A stretch of 64,000 bases of DNA. Origin: Allgaiera indica. GTDB taxonomy: Bacteria > Pseudomonadota > Alphaproteobacteria > Rhodobacterales > Rhodobacteraceae. Positions 51,381 to 62,742 of this stretch are shown one piece after another. The notes beneath the pieces were generated by a model. It searched no databases. It saw only the letters and a program-made list of their open reading frames with translations, and had not been told where the DNA came from. The DNA is taken from contig NZ_FNOB01000002.1 in the NCBI RefSeq assembly GCF_900106675.1, forward strand, positions 124,001 to 188,000, read 5' to 3'. Position numbers and translations under genes: made by a program. Positions within the stretch are counted from its first letter, which is position 1, and every line of letters begins with the position of its first letter.

Positions 51381-54104
51381 TCATCGCCCCGCCTCCCGGA
51401 TCGCGGCCCGCACCCGATGCGGCAGCGCCGGGATATGGGTGATCCGCACGCCCGAGGCGTCGCGGATGGCGTTCAGGATCGCCGGCGCCGTGGGGATCAG
51501 CACATGCTCGCCCAGCCCCTTGGCGCCCATCGGGCCCTCGGGGTCGGGCACCTCGATGAAGATCGCCTCGACCTCGGGCATGTCGCCGGTGGTGGGGATC
51601 AGGTAATCGTGCAGGTTCTCGGTGCGGCCCGGAACATATTCCTCCATCAGCGCCATTCCCAGGCCCTGGGCGATGCCGCCCTCGATCTGGCCACGCGCCA
51701 GCAGCGGGTTCACCACCCGACCCAGATCATGCGCCGCGGTGATCCGCGCGACCTTGACCGTGCCAAGCGCCAGATCCACCTCTACCTCGGCCAGATGCGC
51801 GCCGTAGCCATAGACGGCATAGGGCGCGCCCTGTCCGTTCCCGTCCAGGGCCACGGTGGGCGGGTCATAGGTCTCCTCGGCCATCAGTACATAGCCGTGG
51901 CCCGCCTCGGGCAGGTCCGCCAGGGCGATTTCGGCGCAGCCCTGCGCGTCGGTTACTACCACCTTGCCCGGGCCAAGGCCGATCCGCGCCTCCGCCGCCC
52001 GGTTGGTGCGCGCCAGGATCTGCGCCCGCAGCGCCTGCCCCGCCAGCAGCGCCGCCTTCCCCGTCACCACCGTCTGACGCGAAGCCGAGGTCTTGCCGCA
52101 ATCCGGCGTCAGCGCGGTATCCGGCCCGATCAGCGCGATGTCTTCCACCGCCGCGCCCAGCGCATCGGCAAAGATCTGGGCGATCACCGTATTTGCGCCC
52201 TGGCCGATATCCGTGGCGCCCTGATGCAGCCGCAACCCGCCCTCGCGCGTGATCCCCGCCCGCACCGTCGAGGGATTTGGAAGCGCGGTATTTCCGCAGC
52301 CATACCAGCAACTTGCCACCCCAATCCCGCGCTTGACGCCCGAATGCGCGGCATTGAATTCGGCCGCATCCGCCTGGGCCGCCCGCCAGCGCGGCCGCAG
52401 CGCATCCAGGCAGGCGCCGATGCCCACGCCGCGCATCACCTGCCCGCAGACAGAGGCCTCGCCCTCCTCCAGCGCATTCAGGCGGCGGAAGGCCAGCCGG
52501 TCCATCCCCAGCGCCTCGGCCAGGTCGTCATAGGCCACTTCCTGCGCCACCGCCGCCTGCGGCACGCCAAAGCCCCGAAATGCCCCGGCCACGGGCCCGT
52601 TGGTATGCATCGCCACCGTTTCGGCGCGGTAGTTCGGCGTGCGGTAGGGACCCGAGGCATGCACCGGCACCCGGTTCGCCACAGTCGGGCCCCAGCTGGC
52701 ATAGGCGCCTGTGTCGAACGTGCCGTCGAATTCCATCCCGCAGATGCGGCCCTGCGCATCCGCGCCGATCCGCGCGCGCATATGGGCCGGGTGGCGCTTG
52801 GTGGTCGATTGCATCGATTCGGATCGGCTATAGACCATCCGGCAGGGCCGCCCGGTCTTCAACGCGGCAAGCCCGATCAGTGGTTGCAACGAAAGGTCAA
52901 GCTTCGATCCGAACCCGCCGCCCGCCGCCGAGGGGATGATCCGCACCTTTTCCGGCGCCAGCCCCAGCACCTTCGCCACCCCGTCGCGGTCCATCACCGG
53001 CGCCTGGGTGCAGGCCTGGATCGCCAAAATATCGCCCTCCAGCCAGGCGACACCCGCCTCGGGCTCGATATAGGCGTGCTCGACGAACGAGGTCCGCGCC
53101 TCCACCTCCGCCACATGCGCCGCGCCGGCAAGGCCCGCCGCCGCGTCGCCCTGCACCACCCGGCCCCGGATCAGCACATTGTCGGCGCGCCCCGCCTGCA
53201 CGGGCCGCGCGCCAAGCGCCGTGTCGGGGTTCATCACCGGCTCGATTTCCTCCCAGTCCACCGGAAAATCGACCAGATCGAGCGCCGCCATCACGCCGGC
53301 CTCACCCACGACGATCGCCACGGCCTCGCCGCGAAGCCGCACCTCCCGTTCCGCCAGCGCGGGCTGATCAGCGAAGGGGGGAATGACGCCAAAGCGGTTC
53401 TCGCCCGGAAGATCGGCGGCGGTGAAGACTTGCACGCCGCGCGCGCCCGACCAGGCGTCGAGATCGCCAAAGCCGAACCGCGCCGCGAAATGCGGCGAAC
53501 GCACCGCCCGCACGACCAGCGCGTCCTGGGGCCAGTGATCGGCGCCGAAAACCTCGGTTCCATCGACCTTGGGCACGCCGTCGAGCCGCTCGATCGCCGC
53601 GCCCACGGCCTGCCCCGCCGCCGGACGCGGCCCGGCAAGCGCGCGGCCCGCATCGCAGACCGCCGCGATGATCCGACCGTAGCCGGTGCAGCGGCACAGA
53701 ACCCCGCCCAGCGCTTCGCGCGCCTGATCCTCGGTAGGTTCCGGCACTTCGGACAAAAGCGCCGTCGCCGCCATCAGCATCCCCGGCGTGCAGATCCCGC
53801 ATTGCGCCGCGCCATGGCGCAAAAAGGCCGTCTGCAAGGCATCCAGCGCCGCGCCGCGCAGCCCCTCGACGGTGCGGATCTCGTGCCCTTCGGCCTGGGC
53901 CATCGGCGTCAGGCAGGCGCAGACCGGGGCACCGTCAAGCAAGACCGTGCAGGCGCCGCAATCGCCCGCGTCGCAACCAACCTTGATGCCGCGCAGCCCC
54001 AGGTCCTCGCGCAGAAGGTCGCTTAGGCGCCGGGCCGGATCGGCGGCGACGGGAAAGCTCTGGCCGTTGACGCGCAGACGGGTCATCGTGCTTTCCCGGT
54101 TCAT
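51381..54104 (-). CDS. xanthine-dehydrogenase-family hydroxylase, fused 2Fe-2S and molybdopterin subunit
   Basis: A 907-residue fusion. The N-terminal [2Fe-2S] domain has CDAGDCGAC (C44, C49, C52) and VCAC (C64), with a second cluster domain CGICTPG / CRCTGYG at about residues 103-140. The large molybdopterin-binding part follows, with GGGFGSKLDLSLQ, AFRGFGVPQA and the catalytic glutamate in GAKGLGEH near the C-terminus. Such enzymes hydroxylate N-heterocycles next to nitrogen. The ATG at 54102-54104 overlaps the FAD-subunit stop. Substrate is unknown; nicotinate or a related heterocycle is suggested by the reductase gene. Confidence 0.92.
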   Translation of the reverse strand: MNRESTMTRLRVNGQSFPVAADPARRLSDLLREDLGLRGIKVGCDAGDCGACTVLLDGAPVCACLTPMAQAEGHEIRTVEGLRGAALDALQTAFLRHGAAQCGICTPGMLMAATALLSEVPEPTEDQAREALGGVLCRCTGYGRIIAAVCDAGRALAGPRPAAGQAVGAAIERLDGVPKVDGTEVFGADHWPQDALVVRAVRSPHFAARFGFGDLDAWSGARGVQVFTAADLPGENRFGVIPPFADQPALAEREVRLRGEAVAIVVGEAGVMAALDLVDFPVDWEEIEPVMNPDTALGARPVQAGRADNVLIRGRVVQGDAAAGLAGAAHVAEVEARTSFVEHAYIEPEAGVAWLEGDILAIQACTQAPVMDRDGVAKVLGLAPEKVRIIPSAAGGGFGSKLDLSLQPLIGLAALKTGRPCRMVYSRSESMQSTTKRHPAHMRARIGADAQGRICGMEFDGTFDTGAYASWGPTVANRVPVHASGPYRTPNYRAETVAMHTNGPVAGAFRGFGVPQAAVAQEVAYDDLAEALGMDRLAFRRLNALEEGEASVCGQVMRGVGIGACLDALRPRWRAAQADAAEFNAAHSGVKRGIGVASCWYGCGNTALPNPSTVRAGITREGGLRLHQGATDIGQGANTVIAQIFADALGAAVEDIALIGPDTALTPDCGKTSASRQTVVTGKAALLAGQALRAQILARTNRAAEARIGLGPGKVVVTDAQGCAEIALADLPEAGHGYVLMAEETYDPPTVALDGNGQGAPYAVYGYGAHLAEVEVDLALGTVKVARITAAHDLGRVVNPLLARGQIEGGIAQGLGMALMEEYVPGRTENLHDYLIPTTGDMPEVEAIFIEVPDPEGPMGAKGLGEHVLIPTAPAILNAIRDASGVRITHIPALPHRVRAAIREAGR

Positions 54105-54961
54105 CGCATGTCCCCCTTCGCAAAACCCTGAATGGTCAGATCCGACAGCGCCCGGCGCAGCAATTCCACCGCCGCCTCGATCCGGTATTCCGCGCCGCCG
54201 CGCACGTCGCCTATGGGCGACAGCGCAGGGGCCACCAGCGCCGCGCTGACCTGTGCGGCGGCCGCGTCGGGGGCAAGGCCCAGCAGCGCGGCCTCCTGCG
54301 CGGGCAGGCGTGTCGCGACCGGGCCACAGGCGCCCACCGACAGCGCTGCCGTGGCGATGCGGCCGCCCGCCAGTTCCAGCCGCGCCGCGACCATCGCGAT
54401 CGAGATCACCAGATAGCGCCGCGCCCCCAGCTTGCGAAACGCCCCCCGCCCGCGCGCGGCCCGCGCCGGCACATGCAGCGCGACCAGCACCTCGCCCGGG
54501 TCAAGCGCGGTACGGCGCGCGCCGGTGATGAAGGTGGCCAGCGGCAACCGCCTGTCACCGCGGGCCGAGGCCAGTTCGACCTCGGCCTCCAGCGTCAGCA
54601 GGCAGGGCACGCCATCGGCGGCGGGCGAGGCGTTGCACAGATTGCCACCCAGCGTACCCGCGTTCTGGATCTGGACCGATCCGACCTCGCGCGCGGCGGC
54701 CTTCAGCCCATCGAAGGCGGGCGGCAGCGGCGTGCGCAACAATTCCGACCAGCGCGTCGCCGCGCCCAGGCGCCAGCCCTCGCCGGTCTCGGAAATGCCG
54801 CGCAGCTCCGCCACCCGGGTCAGATCGACCACCGATCCCGACAGCGCGGCACGCGGCGTCGCAGGGAACAGATCGGTGCAGCCGGCCGCCGCCACCGCGC
54901 CGCCAGAGGCCAGAAGGCGCAGCGCATCGGGCAGGGTTTCGGGCCGGTGATAGGGGGCCAT
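54101..54961 (-). CDS. FAD-binding subunit of the xanthine-dehydrogenase-family enzyme
   Basis: A 286-residue CoxM/XdhB-type flavin subunit. The first FAD motif reads AAAGCTDLFP, where the usual GGTDL has Gly replaced by Cys. The second motif GTLGGNLCNASPAAD is standard. The C-terminal CO-dehydrogenase-flavoprotein domain ends VRGGAEYRIEAAVELLRRAL. It should pass electrons from the Fe-S clusters of the 907-residue partner to an acceptor. It is the first gene of the minus-strand operon, divergent from the MarR gene. Confidence 0.92.
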   Translation of the reverse strand: MAPYHRPETLPDALRLLASGGAVAAAGCTDLFPATPRAALSGSVVDLTRVAELRGISETGEGWRLGAATRWSELLRTPLPPAFDGLKAAAREVGSVQIQNAGTLGGNLCNASPAADGVPCLLTLEAEVELASARGDRRLPLATFITGARRTALDPGEVLVALHVPARAARGRGAFRKLGARRYLVISIAMVAARLELAGGRIATAALSVGACGPVATRLPAQEAALLGLAPDAAAAQVSAALVAPALSPIGDVRGGAEYRIEAAVELLRRALSDLTIQGFAKGDMR

Positions 54962-54980
54962 GGGTCGTTCCCCGAAGCTT

Positions 54981-55000
54981 ATTGTTCGTACACAAACATA
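54981..55000. promoter_or_regulatory. probable MarR operator between the two divergent units
   Basis: ATTGTTCGTACACAAACATA includes TTGT-TCGTAC-ACAA, an inverted repeat of TTGT around a GTAC centre. It lies 20 bases before the FAD-subunit start, in the promoter shared with marR, and a related half-site TTTGTGT occurs at about 55029-55035. It fits a MarR-type site. Confidence 0.55.
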
Positions 55001-55125
55001 GACCTGTGCCCCCCGGCGCTGTCAATGGTTTGTGTCCCTGGAAAGGCGCTGGAAGCGGGTCGCGGCGCCGATGGTCCGATTTCGGGCTTGCGGAGGGTGC
55101 GCCGAACCGAAAGGATCGGGGCAGG

Positions 55126-55548
55126 ATGGAAAGCGACACGACAGAATACATACTTGACCGGCAGGTGGGGTTCTTGCTGCGCCGCGCCACGCAGCGACAT
55201 CTGGCTATATTTGCGACCCAGATCCCCGACCTGACGCCGACCCAGTTCGCCGCGCTGGCGAAACTGTGCGAGGCCGGCCCCGAATCACAGAACGCGCTGG
55301 GGCGGCAGACGGCGATGGACGCCGCGACGATCAAGGGCGTGATAGACCGGCTGCGCGCCAAGGGGCTGGTCACGGCCGGACGCGATCCGGGCGATCAGCG
55401 CCGCATCACTCTGGCCGCCTCGTCACAGGGCCGCGCCCTTTACGAAGCGCGCGTGGCCCAGGCGCAGGCGGTCACGCGCGACACCCTGGCCCCGCTGACC
55501 GAATCCGAACGCGATTGTTTCCTCGCGCTTCTGGCCAAGCTCACCTAA
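55126..55548 (+). CDS. MarR-family transcriptional regulator
   Basis: A 140-residue MarR protein. The winged HTH includes LTPTQFAALAKLCEAGPESQ, the recognition region MDAATIKGVIDRLRAKGLV and the wing RDPGDQRRITLAASSQG. MarR proteins commonly control aromatic and heterocycle catabolism by releasing DNA when the ligand binds. Its divergent position to the molybdenum hydroxylase operon makes it the likely local regulator, responding to the substrate or an intermediate. The ATG at 55126 follows GGGGCAGG. Confidence 0.9.
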   Translation: MESDTTEYILDRQVGFLLRRATQRHLAIFATQIPDLTPTQFAALAKLCEAGPESQNALGRQTAMDAATIKGVIDRLRAKGLVTAGRDPGDQRRITLAASSQGRALYEARVAQAQAVTRDTLAPLTESERDCFLALLAKLT

Positions 55549-55627
55549 GCCCGCACCGGATAGCGCCGCCGGCAAACCGGTCGGCCGGGGCCTTCGGCGT
55601 CGCGGCCACGCACGGTCTGCGCATCAC

Positions 55628-55760
55628 GGCGCCGGGGGTTTCACACCCCCGCCACCTGCCGGGTCATTTCCCGCAGCAAGACGCAAAGGCCGCCTTCCAC
55701 CTTCATCGTTCTTCAAATACGCTCGCAGAGCCGGGGCCGCGCCCCTGCCTTTGGTCGCGA
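55628..55760. repeat. gene-end hairpin repeat, divergent copy F
   Basis: GCGCCGGGGGTTTCACACCC followed by CTTCATCGTTCTTCAAATACGC and a GC-rich end shares the order and short motifs of the hairpin family (second motif at 55700-55721). The arms pair poorly. It fills most of the 299-bp gap between convergent marR and scpA; I see no gene in that gap. Confidence 0.55.
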
Positions 55761-55847
55761 TATCGGGGCTCTTGCATCTTACCTTCGGGCCGGCCGGTCC
55801 TTGCCCCGGCAAAGCCCCCTTCCCCCCGATCGGCAATACCGCGGCTG

Positions 55848-57989
55848 TCAGCCCCGCGCCTCGCGGATCAGTGTCAGGATGTTCTTCGCCGCTTCGGGGA
55901 TGTTGGTTCCGGGCCCGAAGATCGCCTTGACCCCATGGTCATGGAGATATTGATAATCCTGCTGCGGGATCACGCCGCCGCAGATCACCAGGATATCGCC
56001 CGCCCCCGCTTCCTTCAAAGCCTCGACCAGCTTCGGCGCCAGCGTCTTGTGCCCCGCGGCCTGCGAAGAAATCCCCACGACATGCACGTCGTTGTCGATC
56101 GCATCCTGGGCGGCCTCTTCCGGGGTCTGGAACAAGGGCCCCACATCGACATCGAAGCCGATATCGGCGAAGGCCGTGGCGATCACCTTTGCGCCGCGGT
56201 CGTGGCCGTCCTGGCCCATCTTCACCACCAGCATCCGCGGACGGCGGCCCTCTTCCTCGGCGAAGGCCTCCACATCCTTCTGGATCGCGGCAAAGCCCGC
56301 GTCGCCCTCATAGGCCGAGCCATAGACTCCGGCCAGCGTCTTCACCTCGGCCCGGTGACGGCCGAACACCTTTTCCATCGCCATCGAAATCTCTCCCACG
56401 CTGGCGCGCGCCCGCGCCGCCTCGACCGCCGCCTCCAGAAGGTTGCCGCCCCCGTTCGCTGGGTTGCCCGCGCGGCGGGTCAGTTCGTCCAGCGCCGCCT
56501 GACAGGCGGCCTCGTCGCGGGTCGCGCGGACCCGCGCAAGCCGCGCCACCTGGGCCTCGCGCACCTTGACGTTGTCGACATCAAGAATGTCGATCGGATC
56601 CTCGCGGTCCTTGCGGTACTTGTTGACGCCGACGATCACCTCTTCGCCGCGGTCGATCATCGCCTGGCGCCGCGCCGCGGTCTCTTCGATGCGCAGCTTC
56701 GGCATGCCCGAGGCCACCGCCTTGGTCATGCCGCCCATCGCCTCGACCTCCTCGATCAGCGCCCAGGCCTTTTCGGCCAGTTCCGCCGTCAGGCTTTCGA
56801 CGTAATAGGAACCGGCCAGCGGATCGACGACATTGGTAATGCCGGTCTCTTCTTGCAAGATCAGCTGGGTGTTGCGCGCGATCCGGGCCGAGAATTCGGT
56901 GGGCAACGCGATCGCCTCGTCCAGCGCATTGGTGTGCAGCGATTGCGTGCCCCCCAGCGCCGCCGCCATAGCCTCATACGCCGTGCGGATGATATTGTTG
57001 TAGGGGTCCTGCTCCTGCAGGCTGACGCCCGAGGTCTGGCAATGGGTGCGCAGCATCAGGCTGCCGGGCTTCTTCGCGCCGAATTCCGACATGATCCGGT
57101 GCCACAAAAGGCGCGCGGCCCGCAGCTTGGCGGCCTCCATGAAGAAGTTCATCCCGATCGCGAAGAAGAACGACAGCCGCCCTGCGAACTTGTCCACATC
57201 CATGCCGGCCTTGATCGCGGTGCGCACATATTCGCGCCCGTCGGCCAGGGTATAGGCAAGCTCTTGCACCAGGTTCGCGCCCGCCTCCTGCATGTGGTAG
57301 CCGGAAATCGAGATCGAGTTGAACTTCGGCATCTCGTTGGCGGTGTATTCGATGATGTCCGCGATGATCCGCATCGAGGGCTCGGGCGGATAGATATAGG
57401 TGTTGCGGACCATGAACTCCTTGAGGATGTCGTTCTGGATGGTCCCCGACAGGACCGCGCGGTTCACGCCCTGCTCTTCCCCGGTGACGATGAAGTTCGC
57501 CAACACCGGGATCACCGCGCCGTTCATGGTCATCGAGACGCTGACCTGGTCGAGCGGGATGCCGTCGAAAAGGATCTTCATGTCCTCGACGCTGTCGATC
57601 GCGACGCCCGCCTTGCCGACATCGCCCACGACGCGCGGATGGTCGCTGTCATAGCCGCGGTGGGTGGCCAGATCGAAGGCCACCGACACGCCCTGCTGCC
57701 CGGCGGCCAGCGCGCGGCGGTAGAAGGCGTTCGATTCCTCGGCCGTGGAAAAGCCCGCATATTGGCGGATCGTCCAGGGCCGGCCGGCATACATGGTGGC
57801 GCGCGGGCCGCGGGTGAAGGGGCCAAGGCCCGGCAGCCCCCCCATATGCGCCAGACCGTCGGTATCGGCCTGGGTGTAAAGCGGCTTGACGTCGATGCCC
57901 TCCAGCGTGTGCCAGGTCAGGTCCTGCAGCGGGCGACCGCGCAGCTCCTTCTCGGCCAGGGCCTTCCAATCGTTCATCCTGTCGCTCAT
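55848..57989 (-). CDS. scpA: methylmalonyl-CoA mutase
   Basis: A 713-residue single-chain adenosylcobalamin mutase converting (R)-methylmalonyl-CoA to succinyl-CoA. The catalytic barrel contains [20 protein letters not shown] (in part), [16 protein letters not shown] and the [14 protein letters not shown] region. The C-terminal B12 domain has [12 protein letters not shown] (DxHxxG, cobalt-ligand His), [10 protein letters not shown] and CGGVIPQQD. It is distinct from the shorter ethylmalonyl-CoA mutase at 14052. Its ATG overlaps the stop of the sulfotransferase-like gene. It closes the propionyl-CoA route together with pccA and pccB. Confidence 0.95.
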   Translation of the reverse strand: MSDRMNDWKALAEKELRGRPLQDLTWHTLEGIDVKPLYTQADTDGLAHMGGLPGLGPFTRGPRATMYAGRPWTIRQYAGFSTAEESNAFYRRALAAGQQGVSVAFDLATHRGYDSDHPRVVGDVGKAGVAIDSVEDMKILFDGIPLDQVSVSMTMNGAVIPVLANFIVTGEEQGVNRAVLSGTIQNDILKEFMVRNTYIYPPEPSMRIIADIIEYTANEMPKFNSISISGYHMQEAGANLVQELAYTLADGREYVRTAIKAGMDVDKFAGRLSFFFAIGMNFFMEAAKLRAARLLWHRIMSEFGAKKPGSLMLRTHCQTSGVSLQEQDPYNNIIRTAYEAMAAALGGTQSLHTNALDEAIALPTEFSARIARNTQLILQEETGITNVVDPLAGSYYVESLTAELAEKAWALIEEVEAMGGMTKAVASGMPKLRIEETAARRQAMIDRGEEVIVGVNKYRKDREDPIDILDVDNVKVREAQVARLARVRATRDEAACQAALDELTRRAGNPANGGGNLLEAAVEAARARASVGEISMAMEKVFGRHRAEVKTLAGVYGSAYEGDAGFAAIQKDVEAFAEEEGRRPRMLVVKMGQDGHDRGAKVIATAFADIGFDVDVGPLFQTPEEAAQDAIDNDVHVVGISSQAAGHKTLAPKLVEALKEAGAGDILVICGGVIPQQDYQYLHDHGVKAIFGPGTNIPEAAKNILTLIREARG

Positions 57990-58996
57990 CTTGCGTCCCT
58001 TTCGTCCACTGGCCAGGCCATCCCGCGCGCGGCCGCGGCGTCGAGTTCGCTTCCGGCGTCGTCCCCGGGCGCCGCGGGCGGTGGGCTGGCAATCAGCTGC
58101 GCGCCGGCATGGCCGTCGGCCATCTCGGCCAGATCCTCGGCATAGCGGTGGGCGAAGCCCCGGCGCTGCAGCGCGGTGAATTCCTGATCCTGCGTGTCGG
58201 TCGCCTGCGTGCGGGCGGCGCGCAGGCTGGCAAGCGCGGCTTCCAGTTCGGCCCCCTTCAGCCCCGGCGTGTCGCGGCGCAGGTCATGGATCAGCGCGGC
58301 ATCCCCGGCCTGAGGCGCGGCATTGATGCGCCGCGCGGGCACGGTCAGCGCGGGCGCCTCGGTCGGATAGCCGGTCAGCCGCGCCGCGACCGCGGGCAGC
58401 GCCGTGCCCAGCGCCTCTTGCGGCCAGACCAGCAGCTCGGCCTCGGGAAAGACGGTGGCGATATCGGTGACCAGATCGCACCACCCCCGCTTCTGTGCCG
58501 TCAGGGCCGAACGCAGCAGGGAAAATTCGGCCAGGTCGTGGCGCGGCAGGCTGTAGCGATAGGCCGAGATCCAGTAATCGGCATAGGAGCGGATGCCCAG
58601 CCCGATGCGCCGCGGCGCGGCGGGCAAGAGCGCCGCATAGGCCCGCAGACGCGCCGCGGCGCGCGGGTAGAAGGCCCCGCGGCGCAGGTTCGCAGCCATA
58701 TGGCCCAGCATGTTTTCCTCGGACAGAAGCACGCCGCGCATCCCCTGCTCGGCCGCGCCCTGCCATTGGGCCGCAAGTCGCGCGCGCAATCCTTCCAGCG
58801 CCTTGCTTGCGGCAGGCTTGCGCGCCGCGCGCCGGGTCAGCGCGAAAGCGTCGTTGAAGGCGGGATCGCGGCGCAGCTCGGCCTGCGGCCAGAAGGTCAG
58901 CCCTGCCTCACCCAGCGCGCCCTCATTGCGCGCCAGCACCCGTTCCAGCGCGGTCGAGCCGGTCCGGTGCGCGCCAAGAAGCAGGACCAGATCCAT
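57986..58996 (-). CDS. sulfotransferase-like P-loop protein
   Basis: A 336-residue protein. The N-terminal [19 protein letters not shown] has the phosphosulfate-binding loop of sulfotransferases, and a later [18 protein letters not shown] resembles the 3'-phosphate region. The rest is alanine- and arginine-rich with little recognisable pattern. It is wedged between pccA (4 bases away) and scpA (4-base overlap), so it is expressed with the propionyl-CoA genes, yet has no evident biochemical role in that pathway. Function unknown. Confidence 0.75.
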   Translation of the reverse strand: MDLVLLLGAHRTGSTALERVLARNEGALGEAGLTFWPQAELRRDPAFNDAFALTRRAARKPAASKALEGLRARLAAQWQGAAEQGMRGVLLSEENMLGHMAANLRRGAFYPRAAARLRAYAALLPAAPRRIGLGIRSYADYWISAYRYSLPRHDLAEFSLLRSALTAQKRGWCDLVTDIATVFPEAELLVWPQEALGTALPAVAARLTGYPTEAPALTVPARRINAAPQAGDAALIHDLRRDTPGLKGAELEAALASLRAARTQATDTQDQEFTALQRRGFAHRYAEDLAEMADGHAGAQLIASPPPAAPGDDAGSELDAAAARGMAWPVDERDAR

Positions 58997-59000
58997 CGCG

Positions 59001-60998
<1,998 letters not shown>

Positions 60999-61145
60999 CT
61001 CCGCCCTTCCCGACTGACGGGGCGGCACGTTGCGGCCACCTCCGCGAACGACAAGACGCCACCGCGGCAGGCAGCCGCGATGGCGTCGATGTAATTGGTG
61101 GCCCGAGGGGCCGGACGCGGCCGAGCGCGCCCGGTCAGCGAGCCG

Positions 61146-61400
61146 TTATTTGTTGCGGCAGGCCTTCGCCCCCGCGTCGCGGCAGAACACACCGGCCGCA
61201 CCGCCGATGAGAGCCCCGGTCCCGACACTTCCGCCAGTCGCACCCGCGATCGCGCCACCCGCGACCGCCCCGGCCACGCCGCGCTGCGCATCGTTTTGGA
61301 AGCAGCCGGCGAGCGAGCTGACAAGCACCGCCGCGATGGCGAATTTCCCCAGCTTGGCAGACAGGTTAGATTTGACAGGCAGGTTGGAAGCGATCTGCAT
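61146..61400 (-). CDS. small glycine-zipper lipoprotein
   Basis: An 84-residue secreted protein. The leader (residues 1-32) has a hydrophobic stretch FAIAAVLVSSLAG and a lipobox LAGC with the lipid-anchor Cys33. The mature part is a glycine/alanine zipper (VAGAVAGGAIAGATGG...GALIGGAAG), typical of YMGG-like or 17-kDa surface-antigen-like small lipoproteins. The ATG follows GAGGAGACGTTAAA. It has its own upstream region after a strong terminator, and is followed by pccA. Function unknown. Confidence 0.78.
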   Translation of the reverse strand: MQIASNLPVKSNLSAKLGKFAIAAVLVSSLAGCFQNDAQRGVAGAVAGGAIAGATGGSVGTGALIGGAAGVFCRDAGAKACRNK

Positions 61401-61740
61401 TTTAACGTCTCCTCATTGTTAACCGACAGGGAGATACGGAAAATGTTCCGGCCTCCTCCCTGATTTCCACGATGGCAACGCCGCCGGGCGCAGAGCGGTT
61501 CCCTGCGCGCCCGGGAAAACCGTGCCGACGGTGTTCCGTCAAAAAAAGGCGGCCAGACCCGGGGAGGGTCTGGCCTAAGGGTAGGGGAAGGGTAACGGTC
61601 TTGACAAATCAGAGCCGCGGAATGGGTATGCCGCGCCTCATGGGTCAGCATGTCGCAGGCCTTGGCCCGGGGGAAGCCGAAACTTCCCGCCCCCTGAATC
61701 TGCGCAGTTCCTTGCCGTTTCGCTTGGGGGTTGCGCGGAA
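61401..61740. other. 340-bp intergenic region with a strong terminator
   Basis: It separates the small lipoprotein gene from the gene at 61741 on the same strand. It contains the intrinsic terminator at 61541-61575. The remaining bases next to the lipoprotein gene probably hold its promoter, though I cannot point to clear -35/-10 boxes. I see no further gene. Confidence 0.6.
61541..61575 (-). terminator. intrinsic terminator after the pccB-led unit
   Basis: On the minus strand a perfect 10-bp stem GGCCAGACCC / GGGTCTGGCC is followed by GCC and seven T (complement of 61541-61547). It would stop transcripts coming from the gene at 61741 and separate them from the lipoprotein-pccA unit. Confidence 0.88.
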
Positions 61741-62283
61741 TCATGCCGAAGCCCGCCCCCCGCGGTTGCTTCCGCCCCGGCCTGCGTCCCCGTCACCCGC
61801 CGTGTCGTCGGCGTCGTCGACACCGTCCCAATCGTCCTCGTCGCGCCAGCCCATCGCCGTATTCTCGGCGAAGATCTCGGGAAAGCTTGCTTCTGCCACG
61901 GCACGGTCGACACGCATAAGCGCATTGTAGTCCTGCGGATCGAAGGGGTCGTCGACTGCCACCACCTCGCGCCCGATCAGCCACGACAGCCGCCCGGCAT
62001 CGAGATTGCCGCGCACGAAGGGTTCTTCGCCGAAATGCTCCCACAGCGCCGTCATGAAGGCCCGATCGGCGGCGCGGTCGACGGCGCGGCGATCGGCGTA
62101 GCGCTCGCGCCGCAGGATCCGGCTGGCGCCTTCCTTGGCGGCGCGGCGGATGGTGAACTGGAAATCGGTCCCGGGCATGCGGCCGGGAAAGCCGCGATGC
62201 TTGACCATCTCCGCCCCGGAATGGCCGCCACTCCCTTGCTGCTTGCGTGCCGAGCGCGGCCCCTTGCCGCCATGCCGTGCCAT
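61741..62283 (-). CDS. hypothetical protein in the propionyl-CoA cluster
   Basis: A 180-residue protein with a basic N-terminus (ARHGGKGPRSARKQQGSGGH), a middle with arginine-rich helices (AAKEGASRILRRERYADRRA) and an acidic, glycine-rich C-terminal tail (DEDDWDGVDDADDTAGDGDA). I recognise no domain. The ATG at 62281-62283 overlaps the previous gene's stop by one base and has GGAGGG upstream, so it is translated with its neighbours. The charged ends look disordered; the function is unknown. Confidence 0.7.
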   Translation of the reverse strand: MARHGGKGPRSARKQQGSGGHSGAEMVKHRGFPGRMPGTDFQFTIRRAAKEGASRILRRERYADRRAVDRAADRAFMTALWEHFGEEPFVRGNLDAGRLSWLIGREVVAVDDPFDPQDYNALMRVDRAVAEASFPEIFAENTAMGWRDEDDWDGVDDADDTAGDGDAGRGGSNRGGRASA

Positions 62284-62738
62284 CACAGGCCCTCCCACTG
62301 GCATTGGTCACCTTCGGGCAGGAAGGTGTCGATGAACTGGCGCACCTGCGGATCGGTCGAACCGAACGGTACCGGCCGCGCCATCAGCGTGATCACGATC
62401 TCGTCGATCTGCCGTCCGTCCTGGCGCAGCGCCGGCAACGCGACGTGCGTGCAAAGATGAAGCATATCGTCCTCGACCGCGCGGGCATCCACCCGTCGCG
62501 CCGCGTCGCGCGCGATCCGCGGGGCGACAAAGCGATAGCGCAGGCGGCGCTCACCGCGGCGCTCGTCCGCACGGGGCCAGATGACCTGGAAAAGCGTCAC
62601 CACCTGCCCCGACGGCAGCGGGATCAGCGCGGCCGCTGGCGCGGCTTGCGTTGCTGTCGCGGCCCCGCCCGCAGCCCGGGCCGCGCCCGGCAACGCCGAA
62701 AGCAGCGCGCAAAATATCAAGATCCTGCCCCGCGTCAT
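62283..62738 (-). CDS. secreted hypothetical protein (possibly DUF6497)
   Basis: A 151-residue protein with a Sec signal peptide (MTRGRILIFCALLSALPGAA, cleavage after ARA near residue 22). The mature part contains GQVVTLFQVIWPRADERRGE and LHLCTHVALPALRQDGRQID, with two cysteines (LCTH and DQCQWEGL) that could form a disulfide. It recalls the DUF6497 proteins of Rhodobacterales, but I am not certain. It is probably periplasmic. It lies 4 bases from the methyltransferase gene, in the pccB unit. Confidence 0.72.
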   Translation of the reverse strand: MTRGRILIFCALLSALPGAARAAGGAATATQAAPAAALIPLPSGQVVTLFQVIWPRADERRGERRLRYRFVAPRIARDAARRVDARAVEDDMLHLCTHVALPALRQDGRQIDEIVITLMARPVPFGSTDPQVRQFIDTFLPEGDQCQWEGL

Positions 62739-62742
62739 GGCC

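Noticed and set aside
51336-54026. 896-residue open frame on the plus strand opposite the molybdenum hydroxylase gene
   Set aside because: It is antisense to a clear xanthine-dehydrogenase-family gene. Its product is an Arg/His/Pro/Ala-rich mix typical of high-GC shadow frames and has no motifs.
55266-58145. 959-residue plus-strand open frame opposite scpA
   Set aside because: It starts inside marR in another frame and is antisense to the well-supported methylmalonyl-CoA mutase; the composition is that of a shadow frame.
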